Origin: Cladosporium sp. IMV 00045
Lineage: Eukaryota; Ascomycota; Dothideomycetes; Cladosporiales; Cladosporiaceae
Length of the DNA: 63,118 bases
Reading direction: 5' to 3'
NCBI GenBank assembly: GCA_001931905.2
Contig: MSJI02000403.1
Location: 1-63,118, forward strand
In this document: positions 53,733-63,118 of the stretch, piece by piece
How positions within the stretch are numbered: the stretch's first letter is position 1
How the letters are laid out: each line of letters begins with the position of its first letter
Position numbers and translations under genes: made by a program
The notes under the pieces: model-generated
Databases searched by the model: none
Seen by the model: only the letters and a program-made list of their open reading frames with translations
Told to the model about the DNA's origin: nothing

Positions 53733-54788
53733 ATGTTGCTAGGCACTGATGAGATCGAGTTGAAATCGTACCAGATCCCGGAGAATGAGGTCAGATCAAA
53801 CGGATGCTTCACAACTCTGGACGTCAAGAGGGCAGTTCACGAGGACCTCTGCGACGATGCACTCAGGCATCTCAAACAAGATCTGGCAGAGCATCTCTAC
53901 GAGAACAGCGCCAACATCCCTGCATCGACGGAAAACGATATCGCCGGAAACTTCGTGGCTATTGCCATTTCCGATTGCATTCCTTCTAGGCTGGGTCTGC
54001 TGACTCGATTCGTAAGCCTCGCATTCTTACACGACGATGCGAACTCAGCCGGCACTTCCTCCCTTAAGGCCAACAAATCTCTCAACGATCGATTCACAGG
54101 TGGTCTTGCGGAAGCACTCCCAACCTTCGATGCCACACAGCAAGCCCCTCTACGCCACGTCAATCCTCCCACCAACAGGAACCGCCGCCGCCGAATCGTC
54201 GAGAATATCATTTACCCTATTATCAACGAGCTTCTTACCCAAGATCACAGCATGGGTCTGGAAGTCCTTGATGCCTGGCGTAAGCACTACAACAATCTCA
54301 CCCTCAAAGCACCCTCAGGCACATCCAGCGCCACGAATCTCGCTGATCACCTGCGCAACTGCCTTCAAATCTTTCCGTCTGCTTCCTGGTCTACTACGCT
54401 TCGCTACGCCTTAGGCCTCCACCTCGACGAAACGGAGCTCAGCCTCCTCACCCCAGTCCTTGACTCAGCAGTCCGCTGCATCGTCCTAACGACAGAATAC
54501 TGGTCTTGGCCAAAGGATGCGCAGAACGTAGACAACAATAAGCGTCTGGCCAATGCAGTAGCGGTCTCGATGGCCGAGCGTTGCTGCTCAGCAACGGAAG
54601 CTTTGGAGGTCGTCAAGGTCGCTGCGACTGCTGCCGAGAGTGAGTTTGTGAAGTGCAAGAAGGCTGTGATTCAAATTGCTGGAGAAGGGCAGAGTGAGGT
54701 CGTGATGTTCCTCGAGGCTTTGGAGCAGTTCGTCGCGGGCAGTAGTCTGTGGTGCTCGACGTGTCCGAGGCTGAGGGTGAGACGTTGA
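53733..54788 (+). CDS. Class I terpene-cyclase-like protein with degenerate metal motifs
   Basis: A single exon of 351 aa from the ATG at 53733. It resembles the N-terminal cyclase half of fungal chimeric (fusicoccadiene/ophiobolin-type) terpene synthases: the SYQIPENEV start, a helix ending SLAFLHDDANS (Asp101, Asp102; third acid of DDxxD missing), and an NSE-type region TTEYWSWPKD (253-262). The expected Asn, Asp and Glu there are Thr, Glu and Asp. The C-terminal FVAGSSLWCSTCPR is typical of the cyclase end. No prenyltransferase domain follows. The fold is very likely a class I terpenoid synthase. Catalysis is doubtful given the changed magnesium ligands, or it may use them non-canonically. 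No cluster partners (P450, oxidoreductase) lie nearby. Confidence 0.75.
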   Translation: MLLGTDEIELKSYQIPENEVRSNGCFTTLDVKRAVHEDLCDDALRHLKQDLAEHLYENSANIPASTENDIAGNFVAIAISDCIPSRLGLLTRFVSLAFLHDDANSAGTSSLKANKSLNDRFTGGLAEALPTFDATQQAPLRHVNPPTNRNRRRRIVENIIYPIINELLTQDHSMGLEVLDAWRKHYNNLTLKAPSGTSSATNLADHLRNCLQIFPSASWSTTLRYALGLHLDETELSLLTPVLDSAVRCIVLTTEYWSWPKDAQNVDNNKRLANAVAVSMAERCCSATEALEVVKVAATAAESEFVKCKKAVIQIAGEGQSEVVMFLEALEQFVAGSSLWCSTCPRLRVRR

Positions 54789-55149
54789 GGTTATCCCTTC
54801 TTCTTGGACATGACATTGTTGGGCGTGGGATTATTGTTTACTTCTGTAATTGGTTGGAGGGTGTCTTCACTGGCGAAGTAACCGGGAGTTTCTTGTTCTT
54901 TCTTAGGGAACACGGAAAGGATACACATTCATTGAGAGTACTTGATCGATCGCCCAGCTAGGATGCCTGGTGCTTGCTGGTCAAGCATCGCATACTAAGC
55001 GAACATCATCCAAATTCTAGAGGATACCTATGCGATACTTTCTTTTAACAATATCGAAGCTATGATGACGTGCGCACGGGACTAATTTCTTTCCAGTAGT
55101 TATTGCCATTCTTCATGAAGCTTAACTATCAACAAACCTGACATCTTCC
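54789..55149. other. Intergenic region between convergent genes
   Basis: 361 bp. I checked for a prenyltransferase continuation of the cyclase and saw none. Confidence 0.35.
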
Positions 55150-55709
55150 CTAAGCCCTCCACTTCGCCGCGTAAGAGCTGGCGACTTCATACTCCGACGC
55201 AACATAGCCCAAAGAAGTCTCATTGCCCACCGTAACATTGACAGCAAAATACTCCACCGTCGCGCTCAGACTGACGCCGTACAACGAGAACAACGCGCCT
55301 GAAAGCGTCGCGCATCCTTCCTGTCTGCTCGTGGGGATCGATACGTTCGCCGTGATATTGCCGACGACATTCGAGTTCTCTGCAATCGCACAGATTAGCG
55401 TGAGTCACGATCACGCTTCTCTCAGTGTGACACGAGGCGCAACAACGGGAGGTGATAAGGTCACATACCAGGACCTAGCGCTTTCTCTCCCACGAACGTG
55501 CCGAGGGAGCGAGGGTGGTGTTTCTCAGCTGGTGAGATGCCAAATGCCATGGCTACGTCCTGCACGGGTTGGATGTAGTTCTCGGCGCGGATGTGGATTT
55601 GGATCGGGGCACCGGGGACGATTGTTGAAGGCGCGGAGAAACCGGTTATGCGTGCTGTTGCGAGGGCGAGAAAAGAGAGAATGGAGGCGAGGAAGGTCGT
55701 GAGGCGCAT
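55150..55709 (-). CDS. NIS1-like small secreted protein (effector family)
   Basis: Two exons, 55709-55469 and 55379-55150, with an 89-bp intron joined at G|AG, giving 156 aa. Residues 1-19 form a clear signal peptide (hydrophobic core FLASILSFLALA), cleaved near ATA|RI. The mature part is beta-rich: ITGFSAPSTIVPGAPIQI, then a VAMAFGISP block, and after the splice NVVGNITANVSIP and a GALFSLYGVSLSATVEYF block. N-glycosylation sequons occur in the C-terminal half. The layout matches the NIS1 family of conserved fungal secreted proteins, described as necrosis-inducing or immunity-suppressing effectors in plant pathogens. Family assignment is by recognised pattern; activity is not demonstrable here. 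Confidence 0.72.
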
Positions 55710-56343
55710 GGTTGTGGTGTTGGATGATCGATCGTCGTGAGTGTTGGTGTTGAGAAGAAGGAAACGCGATCTTTTCCCTTGCTGTTAATGCTTGAATGTG
55801 ATGTGATTTAGTTCAGCGATGAATTGCAAGAAGAGAAGAGAAGGTCAGAAGATATACTCTTTCATTTGGGTGCATTTGAAGGGTTCACCGAAGAACCCCG
55901 TTCCCGACTCTATCCATGCTGCAAGTGATGTAAAGATAGACGCCTGGCTGTGCATATCAGTTAATGGATCAGCTTATGATTCAATCAACAGGCCAGTGAG
56001 GATAGCATGATCGTACTCCGCGGTGAAGGCCCAGATGATCGTGAGAGTCCTGCTCGTGATGTGCAGGTCTGACTGAGACATCCTCCGTCATATCTCAAAC
56101 GCTTGGACAGCATGTCGTGCGGATAAAGTTTCAGGACTTGTGGCATCCGGGTCATTTGCCGGGGACTCCCTTATGGACATTGGAAGTTGATATCATATTC
56201 TGTGCGAAAAAATTAGGGTCGCACCCCAAGCAATTATGATCACTCTGATCGTGAAACAAGAAGTGTCGTCAAAACGTATTCCGAGCGCGAGACCTCAAAT
56301 GGTCCGCAGGGTATCATGACATGGTAATATACAATAAGGACAA
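55710..56343. other. Intergenic region
   Basis: 634 bp between the NIS1-like start and the 3' end of RAD18. No gene seen. Confidence 0.35.
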
Positions 56344-57825
56344 TCAGCTATTATCAGCCGTTCCCGATAATTCTACATCTTTGACCGTCTCTTGAGGCAC
56401 GGCGAACATCGGAACTTTCTTCACAGAAGAAGCTGCGAGGTGGGACGGCAGTTCACAAGGCTCCTGCCCACTCTGCTGGTTCAGATGATAGTCATGGCTT
56501 TCTCTGGGGAAGTCTGGTCGTGCGACGTGTTGCACGCCGTTCGCAAACTCAGTAGGCTGTTGCTGACTCGACGAGGCTCTTCCCATGTGCTCGGCATGAT
56601 CTCTTGTTTCCGTGTGAGACAAATCTTGTGAGTCGGACTCTGCAGATGCTGTTAGAGCAGGGCCTTCTTGAACCTCAGTCGCCTGGTTGGCTTGCGCCGG
56701 TACAGACGAGGCTGGGTCTTCAAGAGTTTCGGGGGCCGAGCTCGCAGTAAGCTCCCCATTCGACTGTTTACCAGAATCTCCTGCTGGTGGAGGGGCAGTC
56801 TTCTTTCGCCGTGCGTCGGCAATCAACCTGCTGAAGTCATCTTTGTTCTTGTTCGCCCATCCAGTTCCATCGAAATCTTTTCGCATTATGGCGGTTCCCT
56901 GGTTTGATGTGGGAGCACGGCCACCTTGCGTCCTTTCCCAGGTGTCAAGATCGTGCAAGAGCTCTCTTTTAGTCCGTGAGCGGCTGGAGTCGCAATTGGC
57001 GTTCCAAAGATTGACCCATTCCGTGTGCCGTCTCACCATCAACTGCTTTGATCCAAATGAGGGCAGACCCAGCTCATCCATCTTTTTCCGCATCGCGCCC
57101 TCCTTCAGCAACGAATAGTTGAGCTCTGATATTCGATCCTGCGGCCTTGGTGTTTGACGCGGTGATGCCCTTGAGCTCCCAAACCCACCACCAATGGGCG
57201 TGCGGGACTTGGGTCTCTTTGCTGCCTCTTTCTCGTCCTCGCATCTATCCAAATGTGGCTCGACCGCTTCTATTTTCATGCGCTTTCCGCATCCTAGAGG
57301 ACACTCCACCAGACCATCATCTTTAGGCTGATCGGGCTCAAAGGTTTCATCATCCTCCGAGTCGTCAATTTCAACAGTGTCCGGCTGTGAGCTTTGCGAC
57401 GCGGCTGTGCGCCTGGTCTTGCTTCGAGTTGTTCTGCCCTCTTTCTCGATGTCGTCTGAGTTCAGTATAGCACGTTTTCGCTTGCCCGCTTTCGTTGTGT
57501 TGGTTGTTTTCTCTTGCTCCTCTTTTGCTATCTTGATCGCTTGCGGTCTGGCCGCTAAGAATGTTGAAACCACTTCCTGGAGCTGCCAATTATTGCGCAA
57601 TTTACTTGCTTGATCGGAAGCCCGACAAGCTGGGCATCGACCGTCGGCTGAAAGTGAAGTCCGTATGCATCTTGAACAAAAGGTGTGTGAACACGATGTA
57701 ATCATAGGCGTATCATAGAATTCCTTGCATATTTGGCAGTGGAGAGCGTTCTCAAGGTCGGCAAGGGCGGCAAGAGGAGTATTCAGCCAGTCTGTCGAGT
57801 CTGGCACTTCGAATGCGGAATCCAT
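56344..57825 (-). CDS. RAD18: Postreplication-repair E3 ubiquitin ligase Rad18
   Basis: A single exon of 493 aa. Domains in order: a RING finger (30-68; CQIC, CSHTFCSRCI, CPAC), a basic linker, a UBZ4-type zinc finger (173-197; CPLGCG...HLDRC), and a SAP motif (about 240-275, around MRKKMDELGLPSFGSKQLMVRRHTEW). The disordered C-terminal third includes FDGTGWANKNKDDFSRLI, which probably contributes to Rad6 binding. Rad18 with Rad6 monoubiquitylates PCNA at stalled forks in the nucleus. The order and length match the fungal family. Confidence 0.94.
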   Translation of the reverse strand: MDSAFEVPDSTDWLNTPLAALADLENALHCQICKEFYDTPMITSCSHTFCSRCIRTSLSADGRCPACRASDQASKLRNNWQLQEVVSTFLAARPQAIKIAKEEQEKTTNTTKAGKRKRAILNSDDIEKEGRTTRSKTRRTAASQSSQPDTVEIDDSEDDETFEPDQPKDDGLVECPLGCGKRMKIEAVEPHLDRCEDEKEAAKRPKSRTPIGGGFGSSRASPRQTPRPQDRISELNYSLLKEGAMRKKMDELGLPSFGSKQLMVRRHTEWVNLWNANCDSSRSRTKRELLHDLDTWERTQGGRAPTSNQGTAIMRKDFDGTGWANKNKDDFSRLIADARRKKTAPPPAGDSGKQSNGELTASSAPETLEDPASSVPAQANQATEVQEGPALTASAESDSQDLSHTETRDHAEHMGRASSSQQQPTEFANGVQHVARPDFPRESHDYHLNQQSGQEPCELPSHLAASSVKKVPMFAVPQETVKDVELSGTADNS

Positions 57826-58667
57826 GAGTCGTTGCGCAAAATGCGCTGTACTGGCACGCAGCGTGGAGGGTGGCGGTCGTCGAAGGTATTCCTAGGCGCG
57901 ATGAATGGAGTTCACTGAAGCGCGTGGCAATCTCAATTGCGATTGGCTCCTTCCCGCGATGCTTCTGGCACGAGGTCATGTGATCTGGTTCGCCAAGACG
58001 GCATCACTTCATCTGTCTCACAGGCAACTTGCTCCATTAATCAAAGTTGCACCCTTAACCCCATCTGCGGCACACTAGCAACAAGCGTTGACCAGAGACC
58101 CCAATCCCATGAGCTAGAGATCATAAGACGGGACGGTGTCGAAGATCAATTAAAAACGTCATTCGAATCTGCCTCAACAACGCAGCTATCCTTACAACTC
58201 TGACGTTTCAAGTAACGCGTCCTCGTCGCTGATGAGCTCTTAGATCGGAAGAAGTTGTATCAGGCTGTAACGAGCGAGATCCTGCTTCCTTGCGACCTTT
58301 TCTCCGAGTGCTACAGTGCAGGAAGAGCTTGATACGATGCGCTGCTGATCCCGTGACGACCTAGTTTACAGGAACCCTCTTTTTTGTTGACCGACGTTGC
58401 AGCCGGCGTGCAACCGGCGGGGTGATGAGATGAAGCCGATCTTTGCACCCATCATAATACTAACTATAGACTGCAATCATCGGGAGCGTGGAAGTACGGC
58501 ATTGCACGGTAGAACAGGCAAGAAAGCGTCCGATCAAGCACTTCCGGTCTCTTCTTGTTTCTGATTACTTTAGACCTCGCCTCAGCTTCAATCTTTCTTC
58601 TTACACCTCACAGTTTCTTTCTTTCGACTGGATCCAACTATATCCAAACCATTGAACTATCGCAACG
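57826..58667. other. Divergent intergenic region
   Basis: 842 bp between RAD18 and the secreted-protein gene. A C/T-rich stretch (58560-58625) precedes the downstream start, as is usual for fungal leaders. Confidence 0.35.
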
Positions 58668-59374
58668 ATGTATAGCTTCACCTCTTTGCTGATGTTGGCC
58701 TCCATGGTCACGTCAGGCCTTGCTGCTTTGAACGACACCCAGCAGTATCGCCTCAAGTCTGAGCTGAAGCCTGGTCAGCGCAACAAGCGTCTGTTCGAGA
58801 ACATGTACCTCTACTCTTACCACACCGGTGCTGGCCTGGGCGACGCCACATTCTCGAGGAATGGCTCTGCGGGCATCACAGGTTTCCTGAATGCGACCAA
58901 CACGTCGACGGCCGATGCACCCAACTACATGCAAGAGTTTGATCTTGGCACTGGCTTCCCTTGGTAAGTTGCTCTCTACTCTAATCCATAGCGTACCGAA
59001 TCTCCTGACCCTGTACCAGGAGCATGTACTTGGCTGAGGCCGACACTCCCTACGCCGGCTGGCAGCCTGCTCGTATCGACGCAGGCGCTGGCGGATCTTC
59101 CCTTCGCGGAAGTGGTGAAGGCTTCTTCATCAACTCGACTGGACTGCAGTGGAACAGTTCACCTGGCCTTGACGCCTCTCTGAACGCGTTTGGCGGCTGG
59201 ATCGTCTGCGACTGGTGGCATGGTAAGTTGCGAATCAAGGCGTCTTCTTGCAGAAAACATGCTAACAACTATTACTTTAAAGGCGTGCCGCAGCTCTTCT
59301 TCAAGCTCTCTTACTACGACAACCCTCTGCCGACCAGCTGTGCCGACATTTACCTCCGCCCGGAGTATGTGTAG
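58668..59374 (+). CDS. Secreted fungal protein, DUF7907-type
   Basis: Three exons: 58668-58963, 59020-59222 and 59283-59374, with introns of 56 and 60 bp, giving 196 aa. The signal peptide is residues 1-19 (LLMLASMVTSGLA). The mature protein has the pattern YRLKSELKPG, LYSYHTGAGLGDATF, FDLGTGFPW, GFFINSTGLQWNSSPG and AFGGWIVCDWWHGVPQLFF. This is a very common secreted family in Dothideomycetes and related fungi, with two conserved cysteines and no known activity. Several N-glycosylation sites are present. The second intron is a multiple of three but contains a TAA, so it must be spliced. Confidence 0.85.
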
Positions 59375-59920
59375 GTCGTACTTAAGCACGTTTAGCGCAC
59401 TTTGAAAAGAAGGGCCGCAAATTGGTTACACCTCAGCAGCTGCATACGCACAACATTTCGTTAAGCCAGGAAAGAAGGCATGATTTATGATGAACTGGAT
59501 CTTATAGCGCGCACGCGCTTATCGTCCCTGTAATTTTAACACGACTCTCATTAGCGTTTGCAAATGGAAAAGTGGCGATGGCCACAAGCATTAATGAACA
59601 TAAGTGTTCGGCATCCACAGCCTCAGCGCTTTTCTTTTCATCTCGTTCAGACCTCTCAATGTCTTAGAATATGAGACATCTGGAATCATTGTGCCAGGCA
59701 GGACTACCTTGACTCCAGAGCGCTTGAGAATTACCCGCTGTAGCAATAGATATTGTTCACACAGAATCTCACGTGCAGACTGAAGCGAGTAGTACGGCGC
59801 GTCCAGCAAGCGGTGATTGTATTGCATCAATGCTGATGGGAGCCCAAAATTGAAGGTACATATAACGTTTGGCGTCTCCCTTCCCATCGAACCATGACTA
59901 TTCGAGCACAGCTCGAATTC
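59375..59920. other. Intergenic region
   Basis: 546 bp between the secreted-protein gene and the tRNA. A reverse-strand ORF at 59591-59887 has no recognisable features. Nothing else seen. Confidence 0.3.
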
Positions 59921-60023
59921 GCCCCCATAGTTTAACGGTTAGAACATAGGTCTCATATCCTCGAATATGACACGGCATAGCAGTGGCTATCCTGAGATGG
60001 GAGTTCGATTCTCCCTGGAGGCA
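59921..60023 (+). tRNA. Intron-containing tRNA (anticodon CAT or CTC uncertain)
   Basis: The acceptor stem GCCCCCA pairs with TGGAGGC (60016-60022; one C-A mismatch). The A-box is TAGTTTAACGGTTAG. The T-arm GGGAG/TTCGATT/CTCCC (59999-60015) is perfect, and a T-rich terminator follows. The 103-nt length implies an intron of about 30 nt after the anticodon loop GTCTCATAT. If T33 precedes CAT it is elongator tRNA-Met; if it precedes CTC it is tRNA-Glu. The 3' anticodon stem is imperfect in both readings, so identity stays open and a tRNA-derived relic is possible. Confidence 0.7.
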
Positions 60024-61934
60024 TTTCTTTTGCGAATTTTCGTTCACTTTTGGGTGGCATCCTGTGCTCTTCTGAGTCTTGTGAGATCCGATTGTTCATG
60101 TGTCTGAAGGCGATGCGACGTTCAAATCTCGTCTTGAAAGACTTCACTTTTTGTTCACCTGAAGATTGTGCATCGAGTCAAGTTGTTCAATCGATCATGG
60201 CAAGATGTGTATCCTACTGATATGATTTGTCCTAACATGCATATACTCAAATGGCCTTTTCTTTGCGTGCATCCAATCGAGCAGGGACTCGTAGAATCAT
60301 GAATGTTCTTTGAGCCGAAAGATCACTCGTTATTTGGTATCAGAGCGGCCTGAACTGGCAGTTGACTTTGCTCCAGACATGAGCTCGATGGGTTCGTTCA
60401 ATCAAGTCGCCCGCAAGGACCATATACAAGATTGCATTTGCATTTGCATTTCGAATTGTTGATGCTAAATCCGAGTTGTGACTTGCGTTCCGGCGAAACA
60501 GAGAAGGCATTACACCTAAAAGGCACTCATCTCCGTACGTTCCAAGTAGCCGTAGCAAACGCTCCTATCCGTATCGGATGCTACCATGTTCGTATGAGCT
60601 GTCCAACTCGCCAGTGGATTTTAGTATTCGCCCGACTCGTTTCGTTATTTGTTTGCGACAGGTTCAAATCTATTCAACGCCTTCGTTATCGCGATTCTCA
60701 AAAGGCCAGGTACACTGCTGGTAGAAAATGAAGCATCGCGGCACGTTGGTAATATCAATGATCAATGAACATGCAGAGGACAGTACTTCTGGCATGGCTA
60801 TCGATTGAACGGTTCTTTATTTGGTAACAAAATCTGTATGTCGACGTTACTGCTCGTATAGAAACCTACCGGTAAGTTCACTTCATGTGGGTAGGGTTTT
60901 CGGAACTCATATCCGGCGTTATCGCAGCGACATGGCTGGATACGAAATGATATCATGACTTCCATCCGAAAGTCGCACCGCTTGCATGCGCTGTAGCTCG
61001 AAAGAGGCCATACCGATCCATAATGCCGGTACTCATCCAGGGGAACTGATGTGGACCGTACCCTTTGCTTCCTCCTTCAACCCCAGGAACTGACACAGCC
61101 ACCAGAGCAAAAGGTTCGCAGGAGTCAGAAAAGAAAACTCGCCGTTTGAGATCGTAAATCTCGCGTTTCGGACTGGGTGAATTTTGCCGCAGACTAGGTC
61201 CGGCTAGTGAGGTTTACCAAATAAAGTGGTGGGCACGTGGTGGGCCTGCTTCTCCCGTATCGAGAGCTTCATACTGACTTTGTCTCTGGCCGATGGTCAC
61301 AACTCCGAAGCTCCCTTGATGGTGGATGGGCGGCAAGGTTTTTTTTGATGATGTTCCTCCATGATTCGGCACATGGACAACGACCATACCGCTTGAATCA
61401 ATGCTTGTCCAACTGGCAGGCGGACAGACCTTCTCCCGACCGCGGCGGCTTCAGCATTGCATCAGAGGCAATTTCCCCCAGAGCGAGATGAAACGGAGAG
61501 CTTAATTTCCAAGCACTAACGCCAAACGACATGCCATTTTGTATGCTTGGCGGTACCCTCTTGTCACCGGATAGGCTCCAATCCGTGGCCACGGTGGGCG
61601 TTCGTCCTACTGCTAGTTTCCCGTTCGTTCGGGGGCACAGCGGACGAGACGACCGATGCTGGCTAGTTAACCGGGCGAGTAGCATCTCTGTGTTGATGAC
61701 CTTGACCGAGCCGCCACTACTAGTAGACTACTGCTTCCTTTCGCGACGTCTCTCTCACTCGCGCGTGTTTGCTCTCTCAATCGCATTATTCTCTTCATCT
61801 GCAGCTGTGCTGTAGAAGTCATTCGTTTCGTCGAGATTACACCGGGCGAGATCCGTGTCAGACATCACTTTTCAACCCGTTTCTAGCACGCGCATTTTTC
61901 CAACAAACCCGATATCCTCAATAACACAGTCAAG
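60024..61934. other. Gene-poor spacer upstream of GH72 gene
   Basis: 1.9 kb. The final 250 bp are C/T-rich like a promoter and leader. No ORF or RNA gene I can support. Confidence 0.35.
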
Positions 61935-63118
61935 ATGAAGTTGGTAGGTTGCTCTGACCTTGCGCGAAACGCGCCTGCGTGCGATTGTCATTGCTGACAA
62001 AGATCCAGTTCACCAACTCCCTCGTTACTCTGGGCGCGCTGGCTACCAGTGTCGCCGCCTCCAACCCGATCGTTGTGAAGGGTCAGGACTTCATTGACTC
62101 CGTCACCGACAAGCGTTTCATGGTCCTTGGTGTTGACTACCAACCATGGGGTCAGGGTGAGGACTTTAGCAAGGCCGACCCTCTCAGCAACGCCACCATC
62201 TGCCTTCGCGACGCTGCCTTGATGCAGGTATGGCTATCCAGATATTCCCAATGTTACAAACAAGATACAAAAACTGACAACATTGACAGAACATCGGCGT
62301 CAACACCATCCGATCCTACAACCTCAACCCGAACCTCGACCACGATGAGTGCATGTCGATCTTCAACTCGGTCGGCATCTACATCATGCTGGATGTCAAC
62401 TCCCCGAACGAGGGTCAGCACATCGACCGCTCCAACCCCGGCTCTACCTACAACAAGGGGTACCTCGAGCACGTCTTCACCATGATCGAGGCCTTCAAGG
62501 GCTACCCCAACACTCTTGCCTTCTTCTCCGGCAACGAGATCATGGACGATGTCGACTCGGCGGAGAAGAACCCGCCCTACATCCGCGCTCTCACTCGTGA
62601 GATGAAGTCGTACATCTCCAACCACGCCAACCGCACCATCCCTGTTGGCTACTCTGCTGCTGATGGTATGTTCATCCTCTCTCACTCCTTTCCTCAAAAC
62701 TTCCTGCTAACCTGTCACAGTCCGCTCCATCCTGGAGGACAGCTGGGCATACCTGCAATGCGACAACTCCGACGACGACAGCGAGGACATGTCTCGCTCC
62801 GACTTCCTCGGCCTGAACTCCTACTCCTGGTGCGGCTCGGAAGCCACCTTCGAGACCGCCGGCTATGACAAGCTGGTCGAGATGTTCAGCAACAGCACCA
62901 TCCCTGTCTTCTTCTCCGAGTACGGCTGCAACGAAGTGCAGCCCCGCACCTTCGACGAAGTCCCCGTGCTGTACGGCGAGAAAATGACCGTCATGTCCGG
63001 CGGCCTGGTATTCGAGTGGACGCAGGAGGACAACAACTACGGCATCGTGGACCACTACCGCAACGGCAGCGTGCACCTCCGCGGCGACTACGACGCGCTC
63101 GCCGAGCAGTACGGCAAG
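61935..63118 (+). CDS. GH72 beta-1,3-glucanosyltransferase (Gel/Gas type), 3' truncated by window
   Basis: Four exons visible: 61935-61943, 62009-62227, 62290-62665 and 62721-63118 (runs off the window), 334 residues so far. Exon 1 encodes only Met-Lys-Leu; the signal peptide continues in exon 2 (FTNSLVTLGALATSVAAS). The GH72 fold is clear: FMVLGVDYQPWGQ, NTIRSYNLNPNLDHDECM, acid/base Glu159 in SGNEIMDD, LGLNSYSWCG and nucleophile Glu268 in FFSEYGCN. The enzyme is extracellular, GPI-anchored at the plasma membrane, and elongates cell-wall beta-1,3-glucan by cleaving and rejoining chains. Any X8/CBM43 domain and the GPI signal would lie beyond the window. Confidence 0.95.

Noticed and set aside
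53733..59374. A secondary-metabolite cluster around the terpene-like gene
   Set aside because: Neighbours are RAD18, secreted proteins, an ABC ATPase without membrane domains and small unknowns; no P450, oxidoreductase, transporter or transcription factor is linked.
60661..60690. Second tRNA suggested by GGTTCAAATCT
   Set aside because: No matching A-box, acceptor stem or T-stem pairing around it.
1..63118. CRISPR arrays, bacterial operons, transposons or viral insertions
   Set aside because: No regularly spaced identical repeats, no transposase or reverse-transcriptase ORF, no terminal inverted repeats noticed; the gene structure is eukaryotic throughout.

Overview
The window is nuclear DNA from a filamentous ascomycete (Pezizomycotina). 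Genes are monocistronic, lie on both strands, and carry short introns of about 50-65 bp with GTRNGY donors and CTRAC-like branch points. Most proteins are fungal orthologs, including a white collar-1 photoreceptor, SWR1 subunit Vps71, Trs85, Bqt4 and a GH72 cell-wall enzyme. A DUF7907-type secreted protein and a NIS1-like secreted protein suggest a plant-associated Dothideomycete. That class-level guess is inference.

Layout. 1-9.3 kb: the 3' part of an SDS23-like CBS protein (+), a Bsd2/Ndfip-type PY-motif membrane protein (-), a two-RRM protein (-) and the HIT hydrolase Hnt1 (+). 10.7-14.3 kb: wc-1 (-), whose LOV domain sits in its own exon, followed by a 1.9-kb upstream region with an old 95-bp tandem repeat. 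16-25 kb: a dense housekeeping block with VPS71 (-), acyl-protein thioesterase (+), tubulin cofactor C (+), the complex I subunit GRIM-19 (-) sharing a 266-bp promoter with TRM10 (+), and a DUF3112-type seven-helix membrane protein (-). 28-31.3 kb: a RING-containing SNF2 (Rad5/Rad16-type) gene broken by three frameshifts. 31.8-42 kb: 3-hydroxyisobutyrate dehydrogenase (-), Bqt4 (-), Trs85 (-), and a CCA-adding enzyme fused in frame to a TTI2 domain (+). 44.2-52 kb: a large basic disordered protein (+), a mitochondrial-type thioredoxin (+) and a twin-domain ABC ATPase (-). 52.2-59.4 kb: two small uncharacterised genes, a stand-alone terpene-cyclase-like protein with eroded metal motifs, the NIS1-like secreted protein, Rad18 and the DUF7907 protein. 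59.9 kb: an intron-containing tRNA. 61.9 kb to the end: a 5' GH72 glucanosyltransferase, cut by the window edge.

The genes do not form one pathway or an evident metabolite cluster. The most unusual items are the CCA1-TTI2 fusion, the ABC ATPase whose degenerate motifs all fall on the same composite ATP site, the frameshifted SNF2 gene, the eroded terpene cyclase, and two clear GC-AG introns (in HNT1 and the SNF2 gene). Gene-poor spacers of 2-3 kb (3.2-6.2, 25.1-28.0, 42-44.2 and 60-61.9 kb) hold no ORF I can support. Gene models were built by eye from frame, splice signals and family conservation. No search was run.
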